Shown in pieces: positions 1-10,489 of a stretch of DNA of 64,000 bases. The DNA lies in assembly GCA_030762895.1 (NCBI GenBank), contig CM061068.1, positions 77,339,228 to 77,403,227 of the forward strand, given 5' to 3'. The stretch is from Sophora flavescens. Its lineage: Eukaryota; Streptophyta; Magnoliopsida; Fabales; Fabaceae. The number at the start of each line of letters is the position of its first letter. Position 1 is the first letter of the stretch. Position numbers and translations under genes: made by a program. Below the pieces are notes generated by a model that was not told the DNA's origin, did no database searches, and saw nothing but the letters and a program-made list of their open reading frames with translations.

Positions 1-966
1 GGTGATTCGCGAGGCGATACAGAAAGGCTGACTGTTGCTGATCAGCTGGTCTTCAGGGTCGCGTGGCGAGATCCAGTCTCGCGGGGCGAAGCTCCAGAAT
101 TCTGCTTGGCTCAAATTCTTCTCTGTTCATGCTCTATCTTCATCCAAGCTTCATCAAGGCCAAATGCATGCAGAAATGCACATGGAAAATGAGGTGAAAT
201 CACACTCATCATAGTGACTGATGCCTCCTGGTTTTACCTGGCATGCAAATGCAACAGGTCTATCAGTGTTCAGTCGGGTGTCTATTTCTGTGAAACTTGT
301 GGAATCCCTGTTTTACAAGTCCACCCAAGGTAATATTTTAATATATTAGCTATATTTAATGTTGTAAGATTATTCCCTTTGTTTTCTAATATATGTGAAT
401 TAGTCATATATACTTTACTTTTATATTTATACTATTGTTTATTAATAGCTAACAAAAAATGGTTATATTTGAAAGGTACAGAGTCAAAGTGGAAGTTGCT
501 GACCAAACAGGAACTGCTGTGATGATTCTGTTTGATAGAGATGTCACTAAGCTTCTGCAGAAAACTTTTGAAGATCTGCTGGGCCATCATTTTGATGTTG
601 TCTTCCTGCTATTTTTAGAAGTTGTTAATAATTATTAGATTATTAATAACGTATTGTCTTCGATTTATAGTATTGTTTTTCCTGTGGGCAAAAAATGGTT
701 CTTAGGTTTTAGTTAATGTTGATTACTGTTGCTTATTATAGGGTGCTAATGGGATTGGATACCCAGACTTCATTAACTCTCTTATTGGAAGGATATTACT
801 GTTTAAGGTGGAGACTACATTGGAGCAGGCTTTTCAGTATGATGGCACTTGTCCTGTGAGGAAAGTCTGCTATGATGAGGTTATCATTTCCATGTTTGAA
901 TTGATGGGAGCAAACAACACACCTACGAAGGTTTCTTAATAGGGGTTAATTTAAAGACACGCTTAC

Positions 967-1851
967 TGTAACATCCCTGGCTGCTTTATGGATTGACGAC
1001 TGTCCCCACAAACCAACACGGGTCTTTTCAGCGTGCTTTGTCCTCACTCACGCGCTTCCCGGGAAAACTTCCCAGGAGGTCACCCATCCCAGAATTGCTC
1101 CAAGTCAAGCTTCCTTAACTGTGGATTTCTTAAGTGATGGACAACCGAAAAGAAGATGCATCTTGTTAGTATAGGTAGTACCAATCAATTCATATAAGCA
1201 TTCCTCAACTATATAGTCCCATACCTACACAGTCTCAGGATCCCTCTCATTCGGGTGTGTAATCGGTTCATTCATGTGTCCCTCCGCCTAGAAGCCTGCC
1301 AGGAGTCGCTCCTTGTCCGTGCCTTCTTACACCGGCGACCACTCCCCGCCCTCGTCAGCACCCGGGTGTTACATGCCCACCAGCTTCCGCTTGGTTCGTC
1401 CCCAAACCACACCGTACTGGGAGAGGTGCCGCTCTGATACCATCTGCAACATCCCTGGCTGCTTTATGGATTGATGACTGTCCCCACAAACCAACACGGG
1501 TCTTTTCAACGTGCTTTGTCCTCACTCACGCGCTTCCCGGGAAAACTTCCCAGGAGGTCACCCATCCCATAATTGCTCCAAGTCAAGCTTGCTTAACTGT
1601 GGAGTTCTTAAGTGATGGGCTACCTAAAAGAAGATGCATCTTGTTAGTATAGGTAGTACCAATCAATTCATATAAGCATTCCTCAACTATATAGTCCCAT
1701 ACCTACACAGTCTCAGGATCCCTCTCATTCGGGTGTGTAATCGGTTCATTCATGTGTCCCTCCGCCTAGAAGCCTGCCAGAAGCCGCTCCTTATCCGTGC
1801 CTTCTTGCACCGGCGACCACTTCCCGCCCTCGTCGGCACCCCGGTGTTACA
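967..1851 (-). mobile_element. Cassandra-type TRIM retrotransposon with 5S-like LTRs, complete
   Basis: Two 407-bp direct repeats (967-1373 and 1445-1851) with TG...CA ends flank only 71 bp. Read on the minus strand, the right copy is the 5' LTR. It is followed after two bases by the tRNA-Met primer-binding site TGGTATCAGAGC (1442-1431). A purine-rich tract precedes the left LTR. Each LTR holds a 5S rRNA-like segment on the minus strand (about 1066-1139 and 1544-1617) with GGATGGGTGACCTCCTGGGA, the 5S internal promoter C-box region; this defines Cassandra elements. The two LTRs differ at roughly 16 positions. It encodes nothing and must be mobilised in trans. No TSD of its own is visible: the right end abuts gypsy pol directly. 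Confidence 0.85.
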
Positions 1852-3202
1852 TGAGGTTATGTGTTGATTATAGGCAACTGAATAAGGTAACCATCAAGAA
1901 CAAATATCCCTTGCCTAGGATAGATGATCTCTTAGATCAGTTAAGGGGAGCGTCAGTGTTTCCAAAATAGATCTAAGATCGGGATACCGTCAAATTAGAG
2001 TTAGAGGCGAGGACATCCCTAAGACAGCCTTCAGGACAAGGTGTGGGCACTATGAGTATGTAGTGATGCCCTTTGGCGTGACCAACGCCCCAGCCGTTTT
2101 CATGGACTACATGAATCGGATCTTTAGGATCTTTTTGGACAAGTTTGTGGTGGTGTTCATAGATGATATTTTAATATACTATAGGATGCCAGAAGAACAT
2201 GGAGAACACTTAAGGTTGGTGTTGCAGATCTTGGGGGACGAGCATCTTTATGCCAAACCGGAGAAGTGTGAGTTTTGGCTAGATGAGGTAAAGTTTTTAG
2301 GACACACGATCTCAAAGGATGGTGTAGTGGTCGATTCCTCTAAAGTTGACGCGGTGTTGAGATGGGAGCAACCTAAGACAGTAATCAAAGTAAGAAGTTC
2401 CTTATGCTTAGCTGGTTACTATAGGAAGTTCATAGATGGGTTCTCTAGATTAGCCTTACCTTTGACCCAGTTGACTAGGAAGGGGAAACCTTTTGTATGG
2501 GACCAGGAGTGTGGGGACGTATTCCAAGAGCTTAAGAGGAGATTGGAGTCATCACAAGTCTTAACTATACAGGATCCCTTAGTGAGTTTTTTGGTCTACT
2601 GCGACGCATCTAAGAATGGCTTGGGATGTGTCTTAATGCAGGAGGGCAAGGTGGTAGCATATGCCTCTAGGCAACTTAGGCCACATGAGGGGAATTACCC
2701 CACCCATGACCTAGAGCTAGCAGCTGTGGGTTTTGCCCTTAAGATTTGGAGGCATTACCTTTATGGGGCAAAGTTTGGAGTTTTTAATGACCATAAGAGC
2801 CTAAAATATCTGCTCGACCAGAAAGAGTTGAACATGAGACAACGAAGGTGGATGGAGTTCCTTAAGGACTATGACTTCGAGTTGAAGTACCATCTGGGAA
2901 AAGCCAATGTGGTGGCGGATGCGTTGAGTAGGAAGTTCCTACACGTGTCAAGCTTGATGGTGCAAGAGCTGAACCTCATGGAAGAGTTTAGGGACTTGAA
3001 CCTGGAAGTGTTGGATGTGACCTTAAATGTCTTAAGTTTGAATTTGAATAGGTTGGAAATTAATACTGACCTTAGAGATGAGGTTAGGCGGGGACAACTC
3101 TTAGACCAGGAGTTGCAGTCTCGGTTAGGACAAGAGGGTTATGAGTTGTCAGTTGATGGGCTAGTGAAGTTTAAGAATATGACCATTGTTCCTAAGGAGG
3201 GG
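1851..3202 (+). pseudogene. Ty3/gypsy pol fragment: reverse transcriptase and RNase H, frameshifted
   Basis: The fragment opens in the RT palm (MRLCVDYRQLN). That frame hits a TAG at 1968-1970, but the neighbouring frame continues the same RT from about 1964, so about one base has been lost. The second frame runs to 3220. It shows VMPFGVTNAPAVF, the catalytic FIDDILIY (the YxDD box with F), then the RNase H-like domain (DASKNGLG, NYPTHDLELAA, DHKSLKYL, KANVVADALSRK). It stops in the linker before integrase. Gag, protease, N-terminal RT and integrase are absent. The left end abuts the Cassandra LTR and the right end abuts tRNA sequence. It lies opposite in orientation to the LTR at 3263-5416, so it was not simply left behind inside that element. 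The family is typical of plant chromoviral/Tekay-like gypsy pol; finer assignment was not attempted. Confidence 0.85.
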
Positions 3203-3258
3203 AGCGTGGTGGGCCCATAACCCACAGGTCCCAGGATCGAAACCTGGCTCTGATACCA
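3203..3258 (+). other. 56-nt 3' part of initiator tRNA-Met with encoded CCA (retro-copied, not a tRNA gene)
   Basis: The segment reads from the D-stem side through the CAT anticodon loop (GGGCCCATAACCC), the variable region, the T arm (GGATCGAAACC) and the acceptor strand to CCA. It matches the plant initiator tRNA-Met as I know it, over all 56 nt. The 5' 19 or so nucleotides are missing and CCA is templated, so it cannot be a normal tRNA gene. It sits four bases from the LTR end TGTAACGCCC, where a primer tRNA joins minus-strand strong-stop DNA. Normal retroelement cDNA keeps only about 12-18 nt of the primer. Confidence 0.85.
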
Positions 3259-3262
3259 TAAA

Positions 3263-4899
3263 TGTAACGCCCTTCATTACATTAGTAACCCAAAACAAAA
3301 TCAATGAAAAATCCTTTAAATAGTTTTAAATTAAACAAACTTGTCATAAAAATTTTACGACTTAGTCGGGTCTGAAAATACCTCATATTAATTAAAATAG
3401 ATATAAAGTGTCCAAGGTAGTAAATAAATCCTTATATAAATAAAATAAATTGCCTCAAAACCCGGGCGTCTACTAAAATAACCCAACGTTGAAAATAAAA
3501 TAAACATGCCTAACCACAGACGGCTCCTTATTCAAAATAAAATACTAACAAAGTTAGATACTAAATAAGAAAATTCGCTAGGTCTTCAATCCTCTTCAGT
3601 TCCAGTGATGTCGTCCTCGTGCTCTGAAAACAACACTTTTAATGAGATATAATCCCAGTGAATAAAAATAATCATTTGGTAAAAAGGTTCGCAAATAGTG
3701 TTGTTTTCAGCTGGTGCGGTAACCGGAAAAACATTCATGGTACCCGCTAATTTTTAAAATAGTGAATATAATAAACCCCCAAAATAATAAATATATATAA
3801 ATAAAATTAATGTCAAGCATCTAAAGTACAAACTCATAAGCTCAGTAACGGTCACATCTCATTGCGTTTAATCACATTCACCATGCAAACTCTACACAAT
3901 GCAACTCCACGAACATGACTCGGTGATTCCTAGAATCACTTAACTTGACTCTTTGGTTCCCAAAACCGGTGTGAATCCCAGATCCACTAAGGTCTATGAG
4001 CTCATATCCATGCAATGACGTCCCACTGCCTTCCCCATCCCAGATGGAGGTATCTAATATTTCATCCTAGATGTAAATATTTTAATAAATTGATATCCCA
4101 TCCCAGATGGTGATATCTCTCATCCTATTCCCGGAATAGAATGTACAACCGTCACCCCTTCTCGGAAGGTGATGACCAACGCATATGTACCATACAATAT
4201 GTCATCCCAGATGACTACCAAATGTCACCCCAGATGACTACCAAATATTTTCTCAAACTCCATAGATCAATTACATAGACACTATAACAGGATTTAAAAT
4301 GCAAACACAATCATAACATATAAGTCCTTAATATAATTATGCTTGTTATAGTACATGTATTCACTGACAGGGGCGTGACATAAGTGTATCAATAGAAATA
4401 ATCTAATATCAAACATAAAAAAATGTTATGCCACTGCAGTGAAGGTCACACACGGTACAAAATTTGGGCCTTTATTTAGCTCTTTATTTTCTTTATTATT
4501 ATTATTATTTCATTGCATTAAACATTAATAGAATAACAAGAAAATTACACTCACTACATCAATTCATCAAGTGACGTGAAAATATTTCAAAATTCTAAAT
4601 AAAAATCATGCACTCTAAAATCTTAATTTTCGTAATTAAACAAATCTATATGACAGCTTCAAATCAATTGTACCATGAAAGTGTGAGAAAAAGTATTTTT
4701 ACTCACCTTTTGCAGATCTCCAATGTGCTCTAAAAATTACGTATGATAGGGATTTGCGCTTCCCTAAAAATTCCCCTCCCTTTTGGTGACGTTCTTGGAC
4801 ATGTGTTGTTACGGTTGTACTGACAAGGAAGGAAAGGAACCCCCTGAAATCGCTACTGTGCGGCGCATCCTCCTGACTCCAACAACTTGTGCGCACTGC

Positions 4900-4950
<51 letters not shown>

Positions 4951-5132
4951 GTTTCAGGGTTTTTGCGTTTTGTTTATCTTCTTTTTTTTCTTTATTGTTT
5001 ATTTCCCTTTTTTTTTCATTGTTTATTTCTTTTCTTTTTTTTTTCTTTTTTTTTATTATAGAATAACTAGGCCCACTTGATTTATGAGTTATCCCTAGGC
5101 CCCTACGTGAAAAGTCTTTACTTATGTTTACA

Positions 5133-5218
<86 letters not shown>

Positions 5219-5416
5219 CATACATACATATATTTTAATTCGTTATTCCCCTTGCATTTCTAACCAACTCTAATAAATTTTATACTAACAAATCCTTTAC
5301 ACTAAACCTCTTAATTATATCTTATTTTTATTATACCATTATTATTTATTTATTTATTTATTTTATAACATAATCCTTTTTTTTAATTAATTATATTAGA
5401 ATTTTAGAATGTTACA
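3263..5416 (-). repeat. Long terminal repeat (2154 bp), single copy, of a gypsy-like element
   Basis: It begins TGTAACGCCC and ends GAATGTTACA, so read on the minus strand it is TG...CA. The primer-binding site (TGGTATCAGAGC on minus, 3258-3247) lies four bases beyond its minus-strand 3' end, marking this copy as a 5' LTR. It contains degenerate short repeats around CCCAGATGACTACCAAAT (4200-4250) and two (TA)n tracts (4902-4947, 5137-5211). A second copy of its first part starts at 63827. No coding capacity is seen; reading frames over the TA tracts are artefacts. Confidence 0.75.
4902..5211. repeat. Two (TA)n microsatellites inside the LTR
   Basis: Pure alternating TA runs at about 4902-4947 and 5137-5211, separated by T-rich DNA. 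Length is likely to be variable and assembly-sensitive. Confidence 0.9.
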
Positions 5417-5881
5417 CTTACCATAGCCCATGGGCTAATTATTTTATTTATGTGATGTTTTATTGTTTCCCCTGTACCATGGAAATATATTTGGTATTTA
5501 GTCTTATTTAATTCGTGTCATTTTGATTTTAATTGAAGGCTGTTTTTGCTCCTCCTTTCCCAAAGGTTGACACCAGTGTTAAGGATCTAGAGGAACAACA
5601 TTCTGTGAGTTTCTTTTTCTTAGCTATTCTCTTATTTAGTTGTTCTGTTTTTAGGGCAAAATACTAAGCCACCACCGATCTGTTTTTTTGGCAGTGAGTC
5701 CACACCACCTGCACCTGTCACCAATCACCGACGAGAGAAGGAGTAGTTGAGAGAAGAAAGAGTGGTGAGAAGTAGGTTTTTGGGAGAGAAGAAAGAAGGA
5801 ATTTTTTGTGGGAATGGAAAGAAAGAAACGTGTTGGAGACGTTTGTTGCAGTCTAAAAAATGCATATATTATAATGAAACA

Positions 5882-7197
5882 TTGGTCCAACCCGTCCAAT
5901 GCCATGGACGGGACCAACCCGTCCAACAGCAAGTGCAACAGACTGGACTGGACCGCGTCCAACAGCAAGTCCAAAGCAATGGACTGGATTGCGTCCAACA
6001 GCAAATGCAATGCAATGGACGGGGCTGCATCCAACGGCAAGTGCAATGGATCGGATCGGATCAGGCTCCAACAAAGAATGCAATGCAATGGACGGACCAC
6101 CCCGCCCAACAAAGAAGTGCAATGGCTCGGATCGTCCAACAGATAGTCCAATGCAATGGACGGGACCATGCCGTCCAACAGCAATTGCAAAGGACTGGAC
6201 TGGACCGCATCCAATAGCAAGTCCAAAGCAATGGACGGGACCACCCCGTCCAACAGCAAGTTCAATGCAATAGACGGGACCATCCCGTCAAACAGCAACT
6301 CCAATGCAATGGACGAGATCACCCCGTCCAATAGCAAGCGCACTGGACTGAACTGGACCGCGTCCAACATCAAATGCAATGCAATGGACGGGACCACCCC
6401 GTCCAACAGCAAGTGCGAAGGACTGGACCGCGTCCAACAACAAGTCCAATGCAATGGACGGGATCGACCCGTCCAACAAAGAATCGCAACTGATCGGATC
6501 GACCGACTCGCCCAACAAAGCAAGTCCAAATCAATGGACTGGATTGCGCCCAACAGCAAGTCCAAAGCAATGGACTGGGCTGCGTCCAACAGCTAATGCA
6601 ATGCAATGGACGGGACTGCGTCCAGCAGCAAGTGCAATGGACTGGACTATGTCCAACAGCAAGTACAATGGACTGGACTGCGTCCAACATAAAACGCAAT
6701 GCAATCGACGGGACCACCCCGTCCGACAGCAAGTACAATGTAATTGACTGGACAACCCCGTCCCAACAAAGAACTCCAATGCAGTGGGACGGGATCACCC
6801 TCGCCCAACAAAGCAAGTGCATCGCCTGGATCGACCGCGCCCAACATAAAATGCAACGCAATGGACGGGACCACCCCGTCCAACAGCAAGTGCAATGGAC
6901 TGGACCGCGTCCAACAGCAAGTCCAATGCAATGGACGGGACCAACCCGTCCAACAGCAAGTCCAATGCAACGATCGGGATCAACCCGTCCAACAGCAAGT
7001 GTAATGGACTGGACTGGACTAGGCGGCCCAACAAAGAAGTCCAATGCAATGGGACGGGATCACCCGCCCAACAACAAGTGCCTTCGGATCGAATGGTCCG
7101 CGCCACCAAAGAAGTCCAATGGACTGGACTGGACCACGTCCAACAGCAAATGCAATGGGTTGGACCGCGTCCAACAGCAAATGCAATGGACTGGAGT
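5882..7197. repeat. 36-bp minisatellite array, about 1.3 kb
   Basis: Roughly 35 degenerate units, typified by GTCCAACAGCAAG, then TCCAATGCAATGGAC, then GGGACCACC. The period is near 36 bp, a multiple of three, so several frames on both strands stay open for 75-310 codons with no real protein behind them. Each unit pairs GTCCA with TGGAC, and many have GGACGGG opposite CCCGTCC, so single strands can fold into serial hairpins. The base composition (GC-rich) is unlike the surrounding AT-rich DNA. It follows directly after the last recognisable RPA-like exon. Confidence 0.9.
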
Positions 7198-8024
7198 CCC
7201 CCCTCCTTTATTTATTATTTCTTTTTCTTTCTTCATTATTATTATTAGTCTCCTTAAAATATAATATCATTAAAGACAGACAAAAATGGGTGTTCACAAT
7301 AAGTAGGCGATTTATAAATGTTTCACAGATTAAGAAAACATACTGATTTTAGTGCCTATTATACATGTTTAGGACCTCTGTTATTTATATTTGGTAATTT
7401 TAGAATTTATTTTTGTTCCAAAACGAATGATCTTTTATAAACTGAAGATATATTTGACAGTTTTTTTTTACATTTATACTCTTATCATATAAGTAAATTG
7501 GAATGCCTTGAATACACCCTAAAACCTTCCCTATTTATATTTGGAGATAAATAAAAGGTAGCTGCAATGGTGTACAATGCAGTTCACAGATTATAAAGGA
7601 ATCCAAATTCAACAGTTACTTCTTAAAAAGTTTCTTTATGATGTAACCAGATATAAAAGAGTCTCTAATTTTTTTTTAAAAATCACTCGATTACCAAATG
7701 ATAAAAACAAATTTGTTTTGGTCCTTAATAAACGAGTAATCTTTTTGTCTTATCTACAAAATGCTATTTTTTTACCACTGTTGTTTCAAAAATCTCTTAT
7801 TGATGTTGGTTATAGTGTTCTTAAATCTATTTGGCAAAACATGAATCATTGTTTATTTGATTCCCAACTTTAGTTAATCTGTGTTGTAATGTTTATGCTT
7901 ACAATAAGGTATGGTTGCTTTTATAAGAACTCCGAATGATGAATTGCTTAAAAATAAAATACTTATTTTTTAATCAAATCTCAATAATGAGTTGCTATTT
8001 TAAATTAAAACAAAACCAGGTAAA

Positions 8025-8093
<69 letters not shown>

Positions 8094-8620
8094 CAACAAA
8101 ATGGGTTGCTTAAGGGTTGCTTGGATAGATGTTATTGGAATAGAAGTATATGATGGATTACTTAAATATATTGTTGTTTGATGGGGGTCACTTAATAAAA
8201 GATTTTTTTTTACTAGACACTTAACGAAAGATAAACAACTCAAAGTGGGTTGTTTAAATATACCTATTGTTTATGCTCTTAGTATGACAAACAAGTAGCA
8301 TCATTAAAGGATAGAAAAAATAATTAACTTACAGGATAATAGATGATAAATAAATCAAACAGATTTTTTTATAGAGAAGAAAAAATATAATATGATAAAT
8401 ATATTTTCAAAGAATGATTCACTTGCATGGGGAAAATATGAAATTTAAAATATATTTTTCAAAAGAGAAGAAAAATAATAATATGATAAATAAATATATA
8501 TTTAGAATGATTCACTTGCACAAGGAAAAAGATGCGTATTAAATCAAATAGATTTTCAAGAGAGAGAAAATAAATATGACAGATTATTATATTTTTTAAA
8601 AATGGTTAGGTTGCCCTAGC
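7198..8620. other. AT-rich non-coding stretch with (TA)n
   Basis: No gene is supported. A 98-codon frame at 7577-7873 is A/T-driven and resembles nothing I recognise. An alternating TA tract runs from about 8028 to 8089. Confidence 0.6.
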
Positions 8621-9875
8621 AGGGGTGAATCTAGGAAATTTAAATGAGGGGAGCCAAAATCTAATTTACATAACATCGTGAAATAACAATAAAAAAATAA
8701 TTAATATATAAAAATAAATTATATAATACAAGTTTGATATATGATTAAATACTTAATATAATATAAATTACTCAAATTATCTTTATAGTCAACATTGATA
8801 TATATCTAAACCTTCACTTTTTAATTGTGCACGACGATGTTTCATGAAGTAAAAATTATCTATTATCAATATAAGTGGTACATGTTTTAACAATTTCTTT
8901 TTTAATGTAAACAATTGTATCTACTCTATGATTCTAAAAAAATTGAAAATAAATTCCATTGAAAGCTAATCATTATTGGTATTAGAATACATGTAAAAAA
9001 ACTCAATTGTTAGAAATTTAAATTTATCATTTCATCCATCATTTAAATAACAAATATGATACATATTAGTTTTTTTATGGTATAGGGAACAGGTCAATGC
9101 TGAGTAATAATCCTTAACATATCCTACAAAATCTATGAATAATTTCTTATTGTTTTCTTCTTTATAATACAACGTAATGCTACATAATATAATCACAATG
9201 CAAACTTTGGCCAACTTAAAATTCTAATCTTATTTATTTTTAGATGGGATCAAATATTATTGTTGAAAAACTTTTCATTTTTACATTAAACACACTGTCA
9301 ATGAGCATCTTAGAGATAAAATCTAATATTCAGTTTGTCCATGGCACTTTAGCACAAATTGAACCAATGATACAAAAAAATTTGTTGGTTCTTTAAAACT
9401 GATTTATAGATACATTTCATCAAACATGTTACTAGCACAAAATTTATTGTTTCAATTTACTTAGTTTTAAACCTAACCAATACAAGATGTAAACCAACAA
9501 ACCAGTCCCTTCCTGAATTAAATTGTGACTGCAAATGTAATTGAACAAAACAAGTGTCAATGACAACCATATTCTAATTTATATATATATATATATATAT
9601 ATTGAATCTGTTAAATATTTGCAACAAGGTGTTATTTTAAATTCATTTTTAATAACCGTAAACAAACTTTAAATAGATTCTATTTTTCCTAAAAAATATA
9701 AAAAATTGTATCTCAACTATAAAATATGAAAATAATTTATTATATTCATAACAAACAACACACTAATTTTGTCTCTCATACAAAATACAATTTCCCAACT
9801 CAATTATCTTACTATATTAAATAACGAAGCTGAATTTATTAATCATTACCAAAATATATCTTCAATGAAAAATTT

Positions 9876-9907
9876 ACCCGTACATTGCACGGGTTAACTT
9901 ACACTGG
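9876..9907 (+). mobile_element. Helitron-like 3' terminus (hairpin plus CTGG)
   Basis: ACCCGTAC (9876-9883), loop ATT and GCACGGGT (9887-9894) form an 8-bp stem with one mismatch. They are followed 9 bp later by CTGG (9904-9907) and a T. A GC-rich 3' hairpin followed by CTRR and insertion before T is the plant Helitron signature. The 5' end is not identified and probably lies left of the window. No Rep/helicase is visible. Confidence 0.55.
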
Positions 9908-10269
9908 TATATTTCCATTCTTGAAGAGATTTCTACTGGGGAGAAGAAAAAATTAATGGGATGCCAATTTTATCCCCTTAAAATTTCAAGAATCAAATAA
10001 AATATCATTATTGTCATGAGGATAAAGATGTATTTATACTAAAACTTAACTTTTCTTTTTCTCATGCTTCTTTCCTTTTTCTCTCAATCCAAACAATATA
10101 AAAATCTCCCCATTCTCTACTCTCTCTCTCTTATCTCTCACTTCTTTCTATCCTACTTTTTTCTTCACGAATTCTTCTCATATCCAAACATACCGTAAAT
10201 GTGTCTAGCATTTTGGAAGACTAATCTTATTAATAGAATTAGTCAACTTACATCAGAAAAATCTATTAT
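9908..10269. other. Non-coding AT-rich spacer
   Basis: No open reading frame or repeat boundary that I can support; a CT-rich patch lies near 10115-10140. Confidence 0.5.
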
Positions 10270-10460
10270 GTTTTTTTGGTTTCCCAGAATATTCTCCACA
10301 CACAACTGCAAAGACTAATCCTTCGAGCTACTGGACGACATTTAAGGATTGACTTCTCCCAAACAGATTTTCTCTATACGCAAGAGTCAGGGATCGAACC
10401 CATGACCACTTGCTTAAGAAGTCCAAACTCATTATCAATTGGATCAACCACATGTTCGGA
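10270..10460 (-). repeat. tRNA-derived SINE-like copy
   Basis: On the minus strand a box-B-like GGGTTCGATCCC (about 10402-10391) lies downstream of a box-A-like region. It is followed by a body ending GGGAAACC and an A-run (the T-run at 10271-10277 on plus). The same body and tail recur at 25434-25605, which supports a SINE family. Confidence 0.6.
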
Positions 10461-10489
10461 GAATATCTATTATGTACTAAACAACTAGA

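Larger units (their letters stand above)
962..5421 (-). mobile_element. Composite (chimeric) LTR-retroelement insertion with 5-bp TSD CTTAC
   Basis: The five bases CTTAC occur immediately left (962-966) and immediately right (5417-5421) of a block that begins TGTAAC at 967 and ends GTTACA at 5416. Inside are, in order: a complete Cassandra-type TRIM (967-1851, minus), a Ty3/gypsy pol piece (about 1852-3202, plus), 56 nt of initiator tRNA-Met (3203-3258), four bases, and a long LTR (3263-5416, reading minus). The parts come from at least two element types and have conflicting orientations, yet share one target-site duplication. The simplest reading is integration of one chimeric cDNA. Later recombination at the shared TGTAAC ends is the alternative for the left side. 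Confidence 0.75.
208..5604 (+). pseudogene. RPA70-like (replication protein A large subunit, C-terminal OB fold) gene, partial and interrupted
   Basis: Exon-like blocks at about 208-328, 475-600, 742-930 and 5539-5604 read in one continuing frame. The first holds a zinc-finger segment (CKC ... FCETCG). The second begins YRVKVEVADQTGTAV and continues into a DRDVTKLL block. The third holds INSLIGRILLFKVE. This is the C-terminal ssDNA-binding OB fold of RPA70, which binds single-stranded DNA in replication and repair. A possible further exon starts at 5655 (acceptor TTTTTAG). The last intron would be only about 150 bp, but a 4.45-kb retroelement (967-5416) sits in it. The N-terminal part lies outside the window. 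Many RPA70-like copies in plants travel with Helitrons, and a Helitron-like 3' end follows at 9907 on the same strand, so this is probably a transposon-borne copy. The donor of the second exon is weak. Confidence 0.6.

Noticed and set aside
1255..1437. 60-codon frame in the Cassandra LTR
   Set aside because: Lies across the LTR end and primer site; TRIMs encode no protein.
967..1851. 5S rRNA genes
   Set aside because: Only a diverged 5S-like part inside LTRs; not a 5S array.
3203..3258. Functional tRNA-Met gene
   Set aside because: The 5' third is missing and CCA is encoded.
4853..5221. Frames with IYIYIY runs
   Set aside because: Translations of (TA)n microsatellites; the same applies at 7936-8243.
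5651..7346. Many long frames on both strands (up to 312 codons)
   Set aside because: They are the 36-bp tandem repeat read in different frames; no domain or codon bias, and both strands are open equally.
7577..7873. 98-codon frame as a gene
   Set aside because: AT-driven composition, no recognisable motif, no gene structure.
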